Source: Amycolatopsis acidiphila
Lineage (GTDB): Bacteria; Actinomycetota; Actinomycetes; Mycobacteriales; Pseudonocardiaceae
Direction of reading: 5' to 3'
Assembly: GCF_021391495.1 (NCBI RefSeq)
Contig: NZ_CP090063.1
Location: 3,534,001-3,598,000 of the forward strand
DNA length: 64,000 bases
The notes below the pieces were generated by a model, which was not told where the DNA came from, searched no databases, and saw only the letters and a list, made by a program, of their open reading frames with translations. Made by a program: the position numbers and the translations under genes. Of this stretch, positions 33,317-41,771 are shown piece by piece (the stretch's first letter is position 1; every line of letters starts with the position of its first letter).

Positions 33317-34663
33317 TCAGGCGGTTTCGGGGCCGGTGTTGAACAGGGATCGCTCCATCACCGCCGCGATCAGCTCCACGACCGCCTCCGGCGTCCGCGC
33401 CGCGTCCTGCTGCAACGCCGCCTCGGGCACCCGTTCGAGCAGCGCGCCCTGCAGCACCGCGGCCAGGTCGGCGTCGAGCGGATGCGGCCGGTCCACCTTG
33501 GCGAGCACCTTCAGCGCCGCCAGGTGCATGTCACGGGTCGACCGGGCGACCACGCCGAGCAGCCGCGGGTCCTGCAGCGAGCCCTCCAGCCAGGCCCGCA
33601 TCACCCCGAGGTAACGGGTGTGGAAGGGGATGTACCCGGTCAGCCATTCGCGCAGCAGCCGCGGGCCGTCGGGAGCGGCGGGATCGATGCGGGCGAACCG
33701 GGCGACCGACTCCTGCATGTCGATCGCGCACTCGCGGGTCAGCTGCAGCAGCAGGTCGAGCTTCTCGTCGAAGTACTTGTAGAACGTGCCCCGGGCGAAG
33801 CCCGCCTCGGCGACCACGTCGTCCACGCCGGTGCCGTGGTATCCGCGGTCGGCGAACAGCCTGGCGCCCGCGTCGATGAGCTGGCGGACGGTCGCCGCCG
33901 CGCGGGGCCGCAGCCCGGCCACCCGGTCCGGGATCTCCTCGCCGGGCTTGCCCGCCGCGCGCACGGCACGGGCCTTGCTCCGCGGCGGCCGCTCGATGGA
34001 GTCGAACACCTCCAGCGGCGTGTCGGGGAACAGCATGAGCTGGACGAACACGGCGAGGCCGTCGAGCAGCTGCTCGGAGCTGAGCCGGTGCGGGGTCAGG
34101 CCCATGTGCCGGAAGTAGTTGAACCGGTGCACGACACTGGTCATCGCGAGCGCCGCGTCCAGCGGGTCTAGCCCGGCGATCTCCGAGGATTCCAGCCGGC
34201 GCGCGATGCGCTCGTCGTAGGACCGGACGAATCCGGTGACCAGGGGCTGCACGCTCGTGCCGGGGGTGTCCACACTGGCCCATTGCACGAACATCGTCGC
34301 GTACTTGTCGTAGACGTAGGCCCACTCGCCGAGCCACCAGTGCAGGTTGTCGAAGCCGAGCCGGGTGGGCCCGAGCGGGCCGATCCGGCGGACGACCCGC
34401 ATCAGGGCGGACCCGCATTCCTCGAGCAGCTCGACGAAGATCTGCTCCTTGCTCTCGAAGTACTGGTAGAGCGTGGAGCGCGAGGTGCCGGCGGCCTTGG
34501 CGATGCTGTCCACCGAGGTCGCGTGGAACCCCTGCGACTCGAACAGCCGGAGCGTCTCCTCGACGATCTTCTGACGGGTGCGCGCGCCGCGCTGACCCAC
34601 TACCAGACTGGTGGGGCCATAGCCCTCGCGCCGGAGGGTCTCGTTTTCTGACTGGGCTGCCAT
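33317..34663 (-). CDS. Double-TetR transcriptional regulator
   Basis: A 448-residue protein made of two TetR-type repressor units in one chain. The first helix-turn-helix is at residues 28-74 (TLRLFESQGFHATSVDSIA, TSRSTLYQYFESKEQ). The second is at 257-303 (ARLFADRGYHGTGVDDVVA, FARGTFYKYFDEKLD). Each is followed by a helical ligand-binding domain of 130-150 residues, and a basic linker lies at about 225-250. TetR proteins are normally about 200 residues and dimerise; here the dimer may be built in cis. No regulon motif lies upstream of its own start, so it does not seem to repress itself through that site. It is the only TetR-type regulator in the cluster and is the prime candidate for the repeated motif. 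Confidence 0.9.
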   Translation of the reverse strand: MAAQSENETLRREGYGPTSLVVGQRGARTRQKIVEETLRLFESQGFHATSVDSIAKAAGTSRSTLYQYFESKEQIFVELLEECGSALMRVVRRIGPLGPTRLGFDNLHWWLGEWAYVYDKYATMFVQWASVDTPGTSVQPLVTGFVRSYDERIARRLESSEIAGLDPLDAALAMTSVVHRFNYFRHMGLTPHRLSSEQLLDGLAVFVQLMLFPDTPLEVFDSIERPPRSKARAVRAAGKPGEEIPDRVAGLRPRAAATVRQLIDAGARLFADRGYHGTGVDDVVAEAGFARGTFYKYFDEKLDLLLQLTRECAIDMQESVARFARIDPAAPDGPRLLREWLTGYIPFHTRYLGVMRAWLEGSLQDPRLLGVVARSTRDMHLAALKVLAKVDRPHPLDADLAAVLQGALLERVPEAALQQDAARTPEAVVELIAAVMERSLFNTGPETA

Positions 34664-34679
34664 CGGCTTAAGGGTACGG

Positions 34680-35102
34680 CTAACCGGGCAGCAGGAAGTC
34701 CGCGGACGCGCCGATGGCGACGCCCCCGGTCTGCCGCGTCGCGGTCAGCTCGACCGTCACCAGCAGGCCGTCGCCGCGCCGCTCGGCCGCGGTGACCTCA
34801 CCCGTGCAGGTCAGCACGTCACCGGGCCACACCTGCTCGCGGAAGCGCACCCGGAAGCGGCGCACGGTGTCCGCGCCGAGCCAGTCGACGGCGAACGAGG
34901 CGAGCAGCGCCGCGGAGTGCATGCCCTGCGAGAACACCGACGGGTACCCGGCCGCGCGGGCCAGCGTGTCGTCGTAGTGCATGGGGTTGAAGTCGCCGGA
35001 GGCGCCCGCGTAACGGGCGAACATGCGGGTGGTCAGCGGGCCGAACTCGGCCGGCTCCGCCTTCGTGCCCACCGTCACCGCCGTGGTTCCCGCCGCGCTC
35101 AC
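34680..35102 (-). CDS. MaoC-like (R)-hydratase, catalytic subunit
   Basis: A 140-residue single hot-dog domain with the hydratase-2 signature YAGASGDFNPMHYDD, including catalytic Asp and His, followed by FSQGMHSAALLASF. It would hydrate an enoyl-CoA as the catalytic half of a heterodimer with the gene just upstream, as in the ChsH1/ChsH2 and HadA/HadB pairs. GTG 35102 overlaps the partner stop by 4 bp. It lies 16 bp from the TetR gene start on the same strand, so the regulator may be cotranscribed. Confidence 0.87.
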   Translation of the reverse strand: MSAAGTTAVTVGTKAEPAEFGPLTTRMFARYAGASGDFNPMHYDDTLARAAGYPSVFSQGMHSAALLASFAVDWLGADTVRRFRVRFREQVWPGDVLTCTGEVTAAERRGDGLLVTVELTATRQTGGVAIGASADFLLPG

Positions 35103-35530
35103 GCCGCGCCGCCCTTGGGCGCGGTCTCGATCAGCGTCGAGCGGCCTTCCGCGACGAGTGTCCCGTCCTCGGTGCGGTATTCGGTGACGACCACCGCGAA
35201 GCGCATCTGCCCGCCCCGTTTGCCCGGCTTCTCGTAGCGGTCTTCGATCCGGTCGACCACTTTCAGCACCTGGCCGGCTCGCGGCGGGGGCCCGTGGAAG
35301 ACGTACTCCTGCTCGCCGTGCAGCAGGCGCTTGCGGTCGAATCCCACGTCCACCCGCGCGCCTTCCGGCGCCCAGAGGGCGCTGCTGGTCAGGAAGGTGG
35401 GCGGCACCACGGCGTCCGGTCCCTCGTAGGCCTCGTGCCGGCTCTGCATCGCCGTGGCGAACTCGCGGATCTTGCCGCGTTCCACGACCATCTCGTATTC
35501 GGTGCCGCGGCTGCCCATCGGCGCGTCCAT
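35099..35530 (-). CDS. MaoC-like N-terminal hot-dog partner (FAS1-type dehydratase)
   Basis: A 143-residue hot-dog protein of the MaoC N-terminal type: YEMVVERGKIREFATAMQSR, PPTFLTSSALWAPEG, HGEQEYVFHGPPPRAGQVL and YRTEDGTLVAEGRSTLI. It lacks the GDxNPxH catalytic motif, so it should be the non-catalytic, substrate-binding half of a heterodimeric hydratase with 34680-35102. ATG 35530 diverges from the aldehyde dehydrogenase at 35694 across a gap with two motif copies. Confidence 0.85.
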   Translation of the reverse strand: MDAPMGSRGTEYEMVVERGKIREFATAMQSRHEAYEGPDAVVPPTFLTSSALWAPEGARVDVGFDRKRLLHGEQEYVFHGPPPRAGQVLKVVDRIEDRYEKPGKRGGQMRFAVVVTEYRTEDGTLVAEGRSTLIETAPKGGAA

Positions 35531-35544
35531 CGCTTCTCCTCACC

Positions 35545-35562
35545 GGAACGTGACGTCAGAAC
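35545..35562 (+). promoter_or_regulatory. Weak regulon motif copy M
   Basis: GGAACGTGACGTCAGAAC contains the compact palindrome TGACGTCA; the usual spacer is missing. It lies 15 nt upstream of the MaoC pair. Confidence 0.35.
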
Positions 35563-35643
35563 ACCGAATCCGAGTTCGGCTGCTGTGTTCAGCATAAGCT
35601 AGCGGACAAGACGTTTAACTGCTAGTTGGTTGGTTGCAAGTTT

Positions 35644-35662
35644 GTGACACTACTGTCAGAAT
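35644..35662 (+). promoter_or_regulatory. Regulon motif copy D, best palindrome
   Basis: GTGACACTACTGTCAGAAT holds the perfect inverted repeat TGACA-CTAC-TGTCA (35645-35658). It precedes the nine-gene P450 operon. TACTGT (35651-35656) could be the -10 element, which would place transcription start at about 35661-35663, 30 nt before the translation start. Confidence 0.65.
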
Positions 35663-35693
35663 GGCGTTAGCGCACGAGGTGAAGGAGCCCCGC

Positions 35694-37136
35694 TTGCCCA
35701 GTCATGACCACGTCTTCGTCGGCGGCCGCCTGCGGTCACCGGCGGGCGGCCGCGTGATCGAGGTCCGCTCGCCGGCGACCGAGCAGGTGATCGGCCGGGT
35801 GCCGCACGCGGAGCCGGCCGACGTCGACGCCGCCGTCGGCGCCGCGCGCGAGGCCTTCGACTTCGGCCCCTGGCCCCGGCTGAGCCCTGCGGAGCGGGCC
35901 GGTTTCGTCGGACGGCTGGGCAAGGCGCTCAAGGTGCGTTCGGCCGAGCTGACGGCGCTGATCTCCGACGAGGTCGGCTCGCCGCGCACCTGGGCCGGCA
36001 CCGGGCAGGTCGCGACCGCGCTCGGCGTGCTGCGGACGGCACAGGCGCTCGCCGGGGACTACCCGTGGACCGAGACCAGGCGGGGCGTCTTCGGCAACGA
36101 CGTCCGGGTCCGCAAGCTCCCGGTCGGCGTCGTCGGCGCCATCGTGCCGTGGAACGCGCCGCTGTTCATCGCCGCGCTCAAGCTCGCCCCGGCCATGGTC
36201 GCGGGCTGCACCGTCGTGCTCAAGCCCGCCCCGGAAGCTCCGCTGTCGGCCTTCGTGCTGGCGGAGGCGGCGACCGAGATCGGCCTGCCGGAAGGCGTGC
36301 TCAACGTCGTGCCCGGCGATGCCGGGACGGGGGAGTACCTGGTCCGCCACCCCGGCGTGGACAAGATCAGCTTCACCGGGTCCACCGCCGTCGGCAGGCG
36401 CATCGGCGCACTGTGCGGCAACGACGTGCGCCGCTGCACGCTCGAGCTGGGCGGCAAGTCCGCGGCCGTGCTGCTCGACGACGTCCGGCTCGACGAGGCC
36501 ACTGTGGACCAGCTGGTGGCCGGGGCGATGGACAACAGCGGGCAGGTCTGCATGGCACTGAGCAGGATCCTGGCCCCGCGCTCGCGCTACCCGGAGGTTG
36601 TCGACGCGCTGGGTGCCGCCGTGGCGGCGCTGCGGCTCGGTGACCCGGCCGACCCGCGGACCCAGCTCGGCCCGGTGATCTCCGAACGCTCCCGGGACCG
36701 CATCGAGGCCCACCTGCGCCGTGCCGTCGCCGACGGGGCCCGTCTCGTCACCGGCGGCGGCAGGCCCGCGACGCCGGGGTGGTACCTCGAGCCGACGCTG
36801 CTGTCCGATGTGGACAACGACATGCCCATCGCCCGCGAGGAGATCTTCGGCCCGGTCGCCACCGTCATCCCCTACGGCTCCGACGACGAGGCGGTGGCCC
36901 TCGCCAACGACTCCGACTACGGGCTCGCGGGTGCGGTCTGGACCACCGACGTGGCGCGCGGGGAGGCCCTCGCCGCCCGGTTGCGCACCGGCTCGGTCGC
37001 GGTGAACTCGTCGGCGCCGATGGATCTCGGCAGCCCGTTCGGCGGGATGCGGCGGTCCGGGATCGGCCGCGAAGGCGGGCCCGAGGGCATCAGCGCCTAC
37101 GTCGAACCCCAGTCCATCGTCCTGCCCGCCCGCTGA
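35694..37136 (+). CDS. Aldehyde dehydrogenase
   Basis: A 480-residue aldehyde dehydrogenase. AIVPWNAPLFIAALK, TLELGGKSAAVLLDD (Glu) and NSGQVCMALSR (Cys) are intact; REEIFGPVATVIPY and PFGGMRRSGIGREGG follow. TTG 35694 is chosen because AAGGAG (35682-35687) lies 6 nt before it and the product starts PSHDHVFVGG, a usual beginning. ATG 35661 is in frame but overlaps the regulon motif. It heads the operon that continues with the alcohol dehydrogenase and P450, so it probably oxidises the side-chain aldehyde to the acid. Confidence 0.88.
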   Translation: MPSHDHVFVGGRLRSPAGGRVIEVRSPATEQVIGRVPHAEPADVDAAVGAAREAFDFGPWPRLSPAERAGFVGRLGKALKVRSAELTALISDEVGSPRTWAGTGQVATALGVLRTAQALAGDYPWTETRRGVFGNDVRVRKLPVGVVGAIVPWNAPLFIAALKLAPAMVAGCTVVLKPAPEAPLSAFVLAEAATEIGLPEGVLNVVPGDAGTGEYLVRHPGVDKISFTGSTAVGRRIGALCGNDVRRCTLELGGKSAAVLLDDVRLDEATVDQLVAGAMDNSGQVCMALSRILAPRSRYPEVVDALGAAVAALRLGDPADPRTQLGPVISERSRDRIEAHLRRAVADGARLVTGGGRPATPGWYLEPTLLSDVDNDMPIAREEIFGPVATVIPYGSDDEAVALANDSDYGLAGAVWTTDVARGEALAARLRTGSVAVNSSAPMDLGSPFGGMRRSGIGREGGPEGISAYVEPQSIVLPAR

Positions 37137-37156
37137 CCTTTCGAAGGGGAGACCAA

Positions 37157-38278
37157 GTGGAGACTCTCGCCGCGGTGCTCTGGGAGCGCCGAGCGCAGTG
37201 GTCCATCGAACCGGTGGAGCTCGATCCGCCGGGTCCCGAGGAGGTGCTGGTCGAGCTGCACGCCTCGGGCATGTGCCATTCCGACGAGCACATCGTCACC
37301 GGGGACATGCCGTTCCGGCTGCCGTGCATCGGCGGCCACGAGGGTGCGGGCGTGGTCATGGAAGTCGGCTCCCGGGTGACCTCGGTGGCTCCCGGCGACC
37401 ACGTGGTGTTCGGGTTCATGCCCTCGTGCGGGCGCTGCCCGTCCTGCTCCACCGGGCACCAGAGCCTCTGCGACCTCGGCGCGCGGCTGTACTCCGGCCG
37501 GCAGATCGCGGACGGCACCGCCCGCCACCACGCCCGTGGCGAGGACCTCTCGACCGCCTGCCTGGTCGGCTCGTTCGCGCACCACACCGTCGCGCACGAG
37601 GCGAGCTGCATCAAGATCGACCCCTCCGTCCCGCTCGAGCGCGCCTGCCTGCTGGGCTGTGGTTTCATCACCGGCTGGGGCTCGGCCGTGTACGCGGCCG
37701 GTGTCCGGCCGGGCGACACCGTCGCGATCGCCGGGATCGGCGGCATCGGGGCAGCCGCCATCCAGGGCGCGAAGCTCGCCGGGGCACGGGTCATCGTGGC
37801 CATCGACCCGGCCGTCGAGAAGAAGGAGCACGCACTCGCCATGGGCGCCACGCACGTGGCGTCTTCGTGGGAGGAGGCGCCTTCGGTCATCTCGGACGCC
37901 ACCTGGAACCGCGGCGTGGACCGGTTCGTGTGCACGATGGGCGTCGGCGACGGGGCGCTCGTCGCGAAGGCGCTGGCGATGACCGCCAAGCGCGGCAGGC
38001 TCGTCGTCACGAACATCCACCCGATGGCGGAGAACTCGGTCAGCCTCAACCTGATGGACCTGACGCTCACCGAGAAGCAGATCGTCGGCACCCTGTACGG
38101 GTCGGCGAACCCGCGTGCCGACATCCCGAAGCTGCTCGAGCTCTGGAGCTCCGGCCAGGTCGACCTCGACGGGGTCGTGTCCCGGACGTACCCGCTCGAA
38201 GGCATCAACGACGGCTACGCCGACATGCGTACCGGCCGGTTCCTGCGCGGGGTGCTGCGCTACCCGGCCGCGGGCTGA
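37157..38278 (+). CDS. NDMA-type Zn-dependent alcohol dehydrogenase
   Basis: A 373-residue medium-chain alcohol dehydrogenase. The catalytic zinc ligands are in GMCHSDEHIVTGDMPF and GGHEGAG, the structural zinc in CGRCPSCSTGHQSLC, and the cofactor loop is IAGIGGIGAAAIQGAK. SLYSGRQ-like insertion residues and the overall layout fit the actinobacterial nicotinoprotein (NDMA-dependent) group. Between a P450 and an aldehyde dehydrogenase, its likely job is oxidation of the P450-made alcohol. GTG 37157 has GGGGAG upstream. Confidence 0.88.
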   Translation: METLAAVLWERRAQWSIEPVELDPPGPEEVLVELHASGMCHSDEHIVTGDMPFRLPCIGGHEGAGVVMEVGSRVTSVAPGDHVVFGFMPSCGRCPSCSTGHQSLCDLGARLYSGRQIADGTARHHARGEDLSTACLVGSFAHHTVAHEASCIKIDPSVPLERACLLGCGFITGWGSAVYAAGVRPGDTVAIAGIGGIGAAAIQGAKLAGARVIVAIDPAVEKKEHALAMGATHVASSWEEAPSVISDATWNRGVDRFVCTMGVGDGALVAKALAMTAKRGRLVVTNIHPMAENSVSLNLMDLTLTEKQIVGTLYGSANPRADIPKLLELWSSGQVDLDGVVSRTYPLEGINDGYADMRTGRFLRGVLRYPAAG

Positions 38279-38305
38279 GCCGACCACGACGAGGAGATCC
38301 GCGAA

Positions 38306-39571
38306 ATGACGACAATCGAGAGTGCCGGCGCCGACGTCCTGGACGACCTGAACTGGTGGACGCGGCCGGTCGCCGAGCGCGACGCGCTGTTCGCGCGGCT
38401 GCGTGCGGAGAACCCCCGGCCCTTCGTGCCGGAGCTCGACCTCAACGGCACACCGCGCGGCGGCGGGTTCTGGGCGCTCACCCGGCTCGACGACATCAAA
38501 GAGGTCAGCAAACGGCCCGACGACTTCCGCTCGGGCGCGGGCATCAACATCTTCGACCAGCCGCCCCGGCTCAAGGAGTACCGCGGGTCCATCATCGACA
38601 TGGACAACCCCGAGCACGCCCGGCAGCGCCGGATCGTCTCGCGGGGTTTCACCGCCAAGACGCTGGAAGCGCTGCGCGAGGACGTGCTGCACACCTCGCG
38701 CGACATCATCGGTGCCGTGGCGGGCAGGGGCGAGTGCGACTTCGTCACCGAGGTCGCCGCGCTCATCCCGCTGCGCATCGTGAACAACATGATGGGCATC
38801 CCGCGCAGCCAGGAACGCTTCATCTTCGACCAGACCAACATCATCATGGCGGCGAGCGACCCCGAGTACGTCGCCGACCAGACCCCGCGCGGCGTGGCGG
38901 GCGCGGTGATGGCCGCGGGCGAGCGGCTGGCCGGGCTGCTGCAGGAGCTGGCCGAGGACCGGATCAAGGCGCCCAAGGACGACCTGATCACGGCACTGGT
39001 CGCGGCCCGCACCGAGGAGAACCTGACCCCGCAGGAGCTCGCGTCGTTCTTCATCCTGCTGGTGGGTGCGGGCAACGAGACCACCCGCAACGCGATCGCG
39101 CACGGCCTGCTGGCGCTGACCCGCTTCCCGGAGCAGAACCGGTTGTGGCAGAGCGATCTCGAAACCCACACCGCGCGCGCGGTGGAGGAGCTGGTGCGCT
39201 GGTCCTCGCCGGTGCTGCACATGCGGCGCACCGTGACCCGCGACGGCGTGCGCCTGGGGGAGCAGGAGTTCTCGGCCGGCGACAAGGTCGTCCTGTGGTA
39301 CCGCTCGGCCAACCAGGACGAGCAGTACTTCGCCGACCCGACCGCGTTCGACATCACGCGCGAGCCGAACCCGCACGTCACGTTCGGCTCGCCCGGCCCC
39401 CATCACTGCCTGGGCGCGAACCTGGCCCGGCTCGAGCTGTCGGTGGCGTTCCGGACCCTGTTCGAGCTGCTGCCCGACATCCGGGCGGTGGGGGAGCCGG
39501 ACCCGCTGCGCTCGAACTTCCTGCACGGCATCAAGCACCTGCGCGCCGAGTTCACCCCGGTGGCGAAATGA
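38306..39571 (+). CDS. Cytochrome P450, CYP124/125/142-like
   Basis: A 421-residue soluble bacterial P450. The I-helix motif is AGNETT at 255-260 within VGAGNETTRNAIAHG, the ExxR pair is E295/R298, and the heme loop FGSPGPHHCLGANLAR has Cys368. The I-helix wording and length resemble CYP124, CYP125 and CYP142, which hydroxylate terminal methyls of branched lipids and sterol side chains. A dedicated [3Fe-4S]-type ferredoxin and ferredoxin reductase lie in the same operon. ATG 38306 has GAGGAG upstream; the stop overlaps the next ATG. Confidence 0.92.
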   Translation: MTTIESAGADVLDDLNWWTRPVAERDALFARLRAENPRPFVPELDLNGTPRGGGFWALTRLDDIKEVSKRPDDFRSGAGINIFDQPPRLKEYRGSIIDMDNPEHARQRRIVSRGFTAKTLEALREDVLHTSRDIIGAVAGRGECDFVTEVAALIPLRIVNNMMGIPRSQERFIFDQTNIIMAASDPEYVADQTPRGVAGAVMAAGERLAGLLQELAEDRIKAPKDDLITALVAARTEENLTPQELASFFILLVGAGNETTRNAIAHGLLALTRFPEQNRLWQSDLETHTARAVEELVRWSSPVLHMRRTVTRDGVRLGEQEFSAGDKVVLWYRSANQDEQYFADPTAFDITREPNPHVTFGSPGPHHCLGANLARLELSVAFRTLFELLPDIRAVGEPDPLRSNFLHGIKHLRAEFTPVAK

Positions 39572-40377
39572 GCGTCGAGAACGCCGTCGAGGCGGCCGTC
39601 CTGCACAGCGACGCGGACGGCATCCGGCGGATCACGCTGAACCGGCCGGAATCGGCGAACGCGTTGCGCCCGCAGGACCGCGACCGCGTCATCGAACTGC
39701 TCGCCGAGGCGGACGCCGAGTTCGGCATCCGCGTGGTGGTGATCGACGCGCGCGGCAGGCACTTCTGCTCGGGCGCGGACATCGGCGGCATCGCGAAGTC
39801 CAAGGAGGGCAAGCGGGTCACCGACGGCATGCGCCGCATCATGACGGGCGCGCAGCGTCTGATCTCCGCGGTGCTCGACTGCGGCAAGCCGGTGATCGCG
39901 GTCGTGCAGGGCGCGGCGGCGGGGATCGGCGCGCATCTCGCGCTCGCCTCGGACCTGGTGGTGGCGGCCGAGGAAGCCACCTTCGTGGAATCCTTCGTGC
40001 GCCGCGGTCTCGTCGTCGACGGCGGCGGTGCGTATCTCCTGCCGCGCCGGGTCGGCATGCAGAAGGCGAAGGAGCTGGCCTTCTTCGGCGACAAGCTGCC
40101 CGCGGCCGAGGCGTTCGCGCTCGGGCTGGTGAACCGGGTGGTGCCTGCCGCGGAGCTCGCCTCGGCGGCCGACGAGTTCGCCCGCCGGCTCGCGGTCTCG
40201 CCCACCAGCTCGATCTCGCTGACCAAGCGCCTGCTCAACTCCTCCCCGGACGTGGACCGCTCGGCGGCCTTCCTCGCCGAGGGGATGGCGCAGGAGATCC
40301 AGTCCTACGCCGAGGACTCCGGCGAGGGTGTCCGCTCGTTCGTCGAACGCAGGCCGCCCGAATTCCGCGGCTGGTGA
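39568..40377 (+). CDS. Enoyl-CoA hydratase/isomerase (crotonase)
   Basis: A 269-residue crotonase: ITLNRPESANALRPQDRD, HFCSGADIGGIAKSKEG, GAAAGIGAHLALASDLVVA, and VESFVRRGLVVDGGGAYLLP. The late Asp in VVDGGGAYLLP is usual for the catalytic acid of enoyl-CoA isomerases, while the first Glu position is not the standard hydratase one. It could act as a hydratase or a double-bond isomerase. Coupled to the P450 by a 4-bp overlap. Confidence 0.86.
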   Translation: MSVENAVEAAVLHSDADGIRRITLNRPESANALRPQDRDRVIELLAEADAEFGIRVVVIDARGRHFCSGADIGGIAKSKEGKRVTDGMRRIMTGAQRLISAVLDCGKPVIAVVQGAAAGIGAHLALASDLVVAAEEATFVESFVRRGLVVDGGGAYLLPRRVGMQKAKELAFFGDKLPAAEAFALGLVNRVVPAAELASAADEFARRLAVSPTSSISLTKRLLNSSPDVDRSAAFLAEGMAQEIQSYAEDSGEGVRSFVERRPPEFRGW

Positions 40378-40394
40378 GAGGAGCAAGGAGAACC

Positions 40395-40811
40395 ATGGCC
40401 ACGAGCACGAGCAGAGCCGATCTGCCCACAGTGGACGATGACAGCCGGGTGTACTGGGACGCCTACGCCGAAGGCAGGTTCCTGATCGCCCGGTGCGGAT
40501 CGTGCGACCGGGTGCACCACTACCCGCGGCCCTACTGCCCGTTCTGCTGGAGCGACGACGTTTCACCCTGGCAGGCGTCGGGGAGGGGCACGCTTTACAC
40601 GTATTCGACGGTGTACGTCAACGACCTGGCGCCGTTCCGGGAACGGCTGCCGTACGTCGCGGCCATGGTGGAGCTGGCGGAGGGGCCGCGGGTGATGTCC
40701 ACGGTCACCGGCTGCGACCCGGCCGACCTGCGGGTCGGCATGGCGCTGGTCGTGGACTTCCAGCCGCTGACCGAGGAGCTGTCGGCCCCGGTCTTCCGTC
40801 CCGCCCCCTGA
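40395..40811 (+). CDS. DUF35 / OB-fold Zn-ribbon acyl-CoA-binding protein (orphan)
   Basis: A 138-residue protein with the zinc ribbon CGSCDRVHHYPRPYCPFC and an OB-fold (GTLYTYSTVYVNDLAPF, PYVAAMVELAEGPRVM, VVDFQPLTEELSAPVF). No thiolase-like gene is adjacent; the nearest lacking a DUF35 partner is at 29287. ATG 40395 has AAGGAG 5 nt upstream; the frame extends to 40374 without signals. Confidence 0.85.
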   Translation: MATSTSRADLPTVDDDSRVYWDAYAEGRFLIARCGSCDRVHHYPRPYCPFCWSDDVSPWQASGRGTLYTYSTVYVNDLAPFRERLPYVAAMVELAEGPRVMSTVTGCDPADLRVGMALVVDFQPLTEELSAPVFRPAP

Positions 40812-40834
40812 CCGAACCGAAGGAAAGAAGACGC

Positions 40835-41758
40835 ATGAGTTCCCTGCTGGAAGGCAAAGTCGCCCTCGTCACCGGCGCGGGCCACGGGATCGGCCGTGCC
40901 CACGCGCTCGAACTGGCGAGCCACGGTGCCACCGTGGTGGTCAACGACCTCGGCTCGTCGGTGTCGGGCGAGGGCAGTGGCCGCGACGCTGACGAGGTCG
41001 TCGGCATCATCGCCGCCCGGGGCGGCAAGGCCATCGCCGACTACGGCGACGTCGGCGACGAGGAGCAGGTCGAGGCCATGGTGGCCAAGGCGTTCGACCA
41101 GTTCGGGCACCTCGACGTCGTCGTGAACAACGCCGGCATCGTGCGCGACCGTGCCGTGTGGAACATGAGCGTGCAGGACTTCGACCTCGTCATGCGGGTC
41201 CACGTACGCGGCACCTGGCTGGCCAGCCGCGCCGCGGCCAAGCGGTGGCGGGCGATCGCCAAGAGCGACGGCGGTTCGGTGTACGGCCGCATCATCAACA
41301 CGACCTCCGGCGCCGGGCTGCTCGGCCACTTCGGACAGTCGAACTACGGCGCCGCGAAGGCCGCGATCGTGGGGCTGACCCAGACGCTGAGCCTGGAGCT
41401 GGCGAGCATCGGCGTGACGGTCAACGCGATCAGCCCCGGCGGGATCACCCGGCTCTCCGGCACGATCTCCGGCGCCGAGCAGGTACCGGAGGCCGACGAG
41501 CGCCCCGAGGGCGAGTTCGACCCGAAGGACCCGTCACTGGCGTCGCCGGTCGTGGCGTGGCTCGCGAGCCACGAAGCCGCCCACGTCAGCGGCCAGGTGA
41601 TCCGGGCGATGGGCGAGGAGCTCTCGCTCATGCAGGGCTGGACCAAGCGGGTCACCACGACCAGCGGCGGGAAGCGCTGGGACGCCACGAAACTGGGTGC
41701 CGTGATGGCGACCGACATCTTCCAGACCCGTGCGCCCGGCCTCCGGCTGGGCAGCTGA
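40835..41758 (+). CDS. SDR, MFE-2/17beta-HSD4-like 3-hydroxyacyl-CoA dehydrogenase
   Basis: A 307-residue short-chain dehydrogenase. GAGHGIGRAHALELASHGA is the cofactor site, VVNDLGSSVSGEGSGRDA the long acidic loop typical of peroxisomal MFE-2 and actinobacterial Hsd4A, and NYGAAKAAIVG holds the Tyr/Lys. The C-terminal VTTTSGGKRWDATKLG extension also fits that group. It would oxidise a 3-hydroxyacyl-CoA to the keto thioester before thiolytic or aldol cleavage. ATG 40835 has AGGAAAG upstream. Confidence 0.87.
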   Translation: MSSLLEGKVALVTGAGHGIGRAHALELASHGATVVVNDLGSSVSGEGSGRDADEVVGIIAARGGKAIADYGDVGDEEQVEAMVAKAFDQFGHLDVVVNNAGIVRDRAVWNMSVQDFDLVMRVHVRGTWLASRAAAKRWRAIAKSDGGSVYGRIINTTSGAGLLGHFGQSNYGAAKAAIVGLTQTLSLELASIGVTVNAISPGGITRLSGTISGAEQVPEADERPEGEFDPKDPSLASPVVAWLASHEAAHVSGQVIRAMGEELSLMQGWTKRVTTTSGGKRWDATKLGAVMATDIFQTRAPGLRLGS

Positions 41759-41771
41759 ACCGGAGCCTGCC

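Noticed and set aside
33162..33614. Plus-strand 150-codon frame after a regulon motif
   Set aside because: Most of it is antisense to the TetR gene, its composition is Arg-rich and erratic, and no ribosome-binding site is present.
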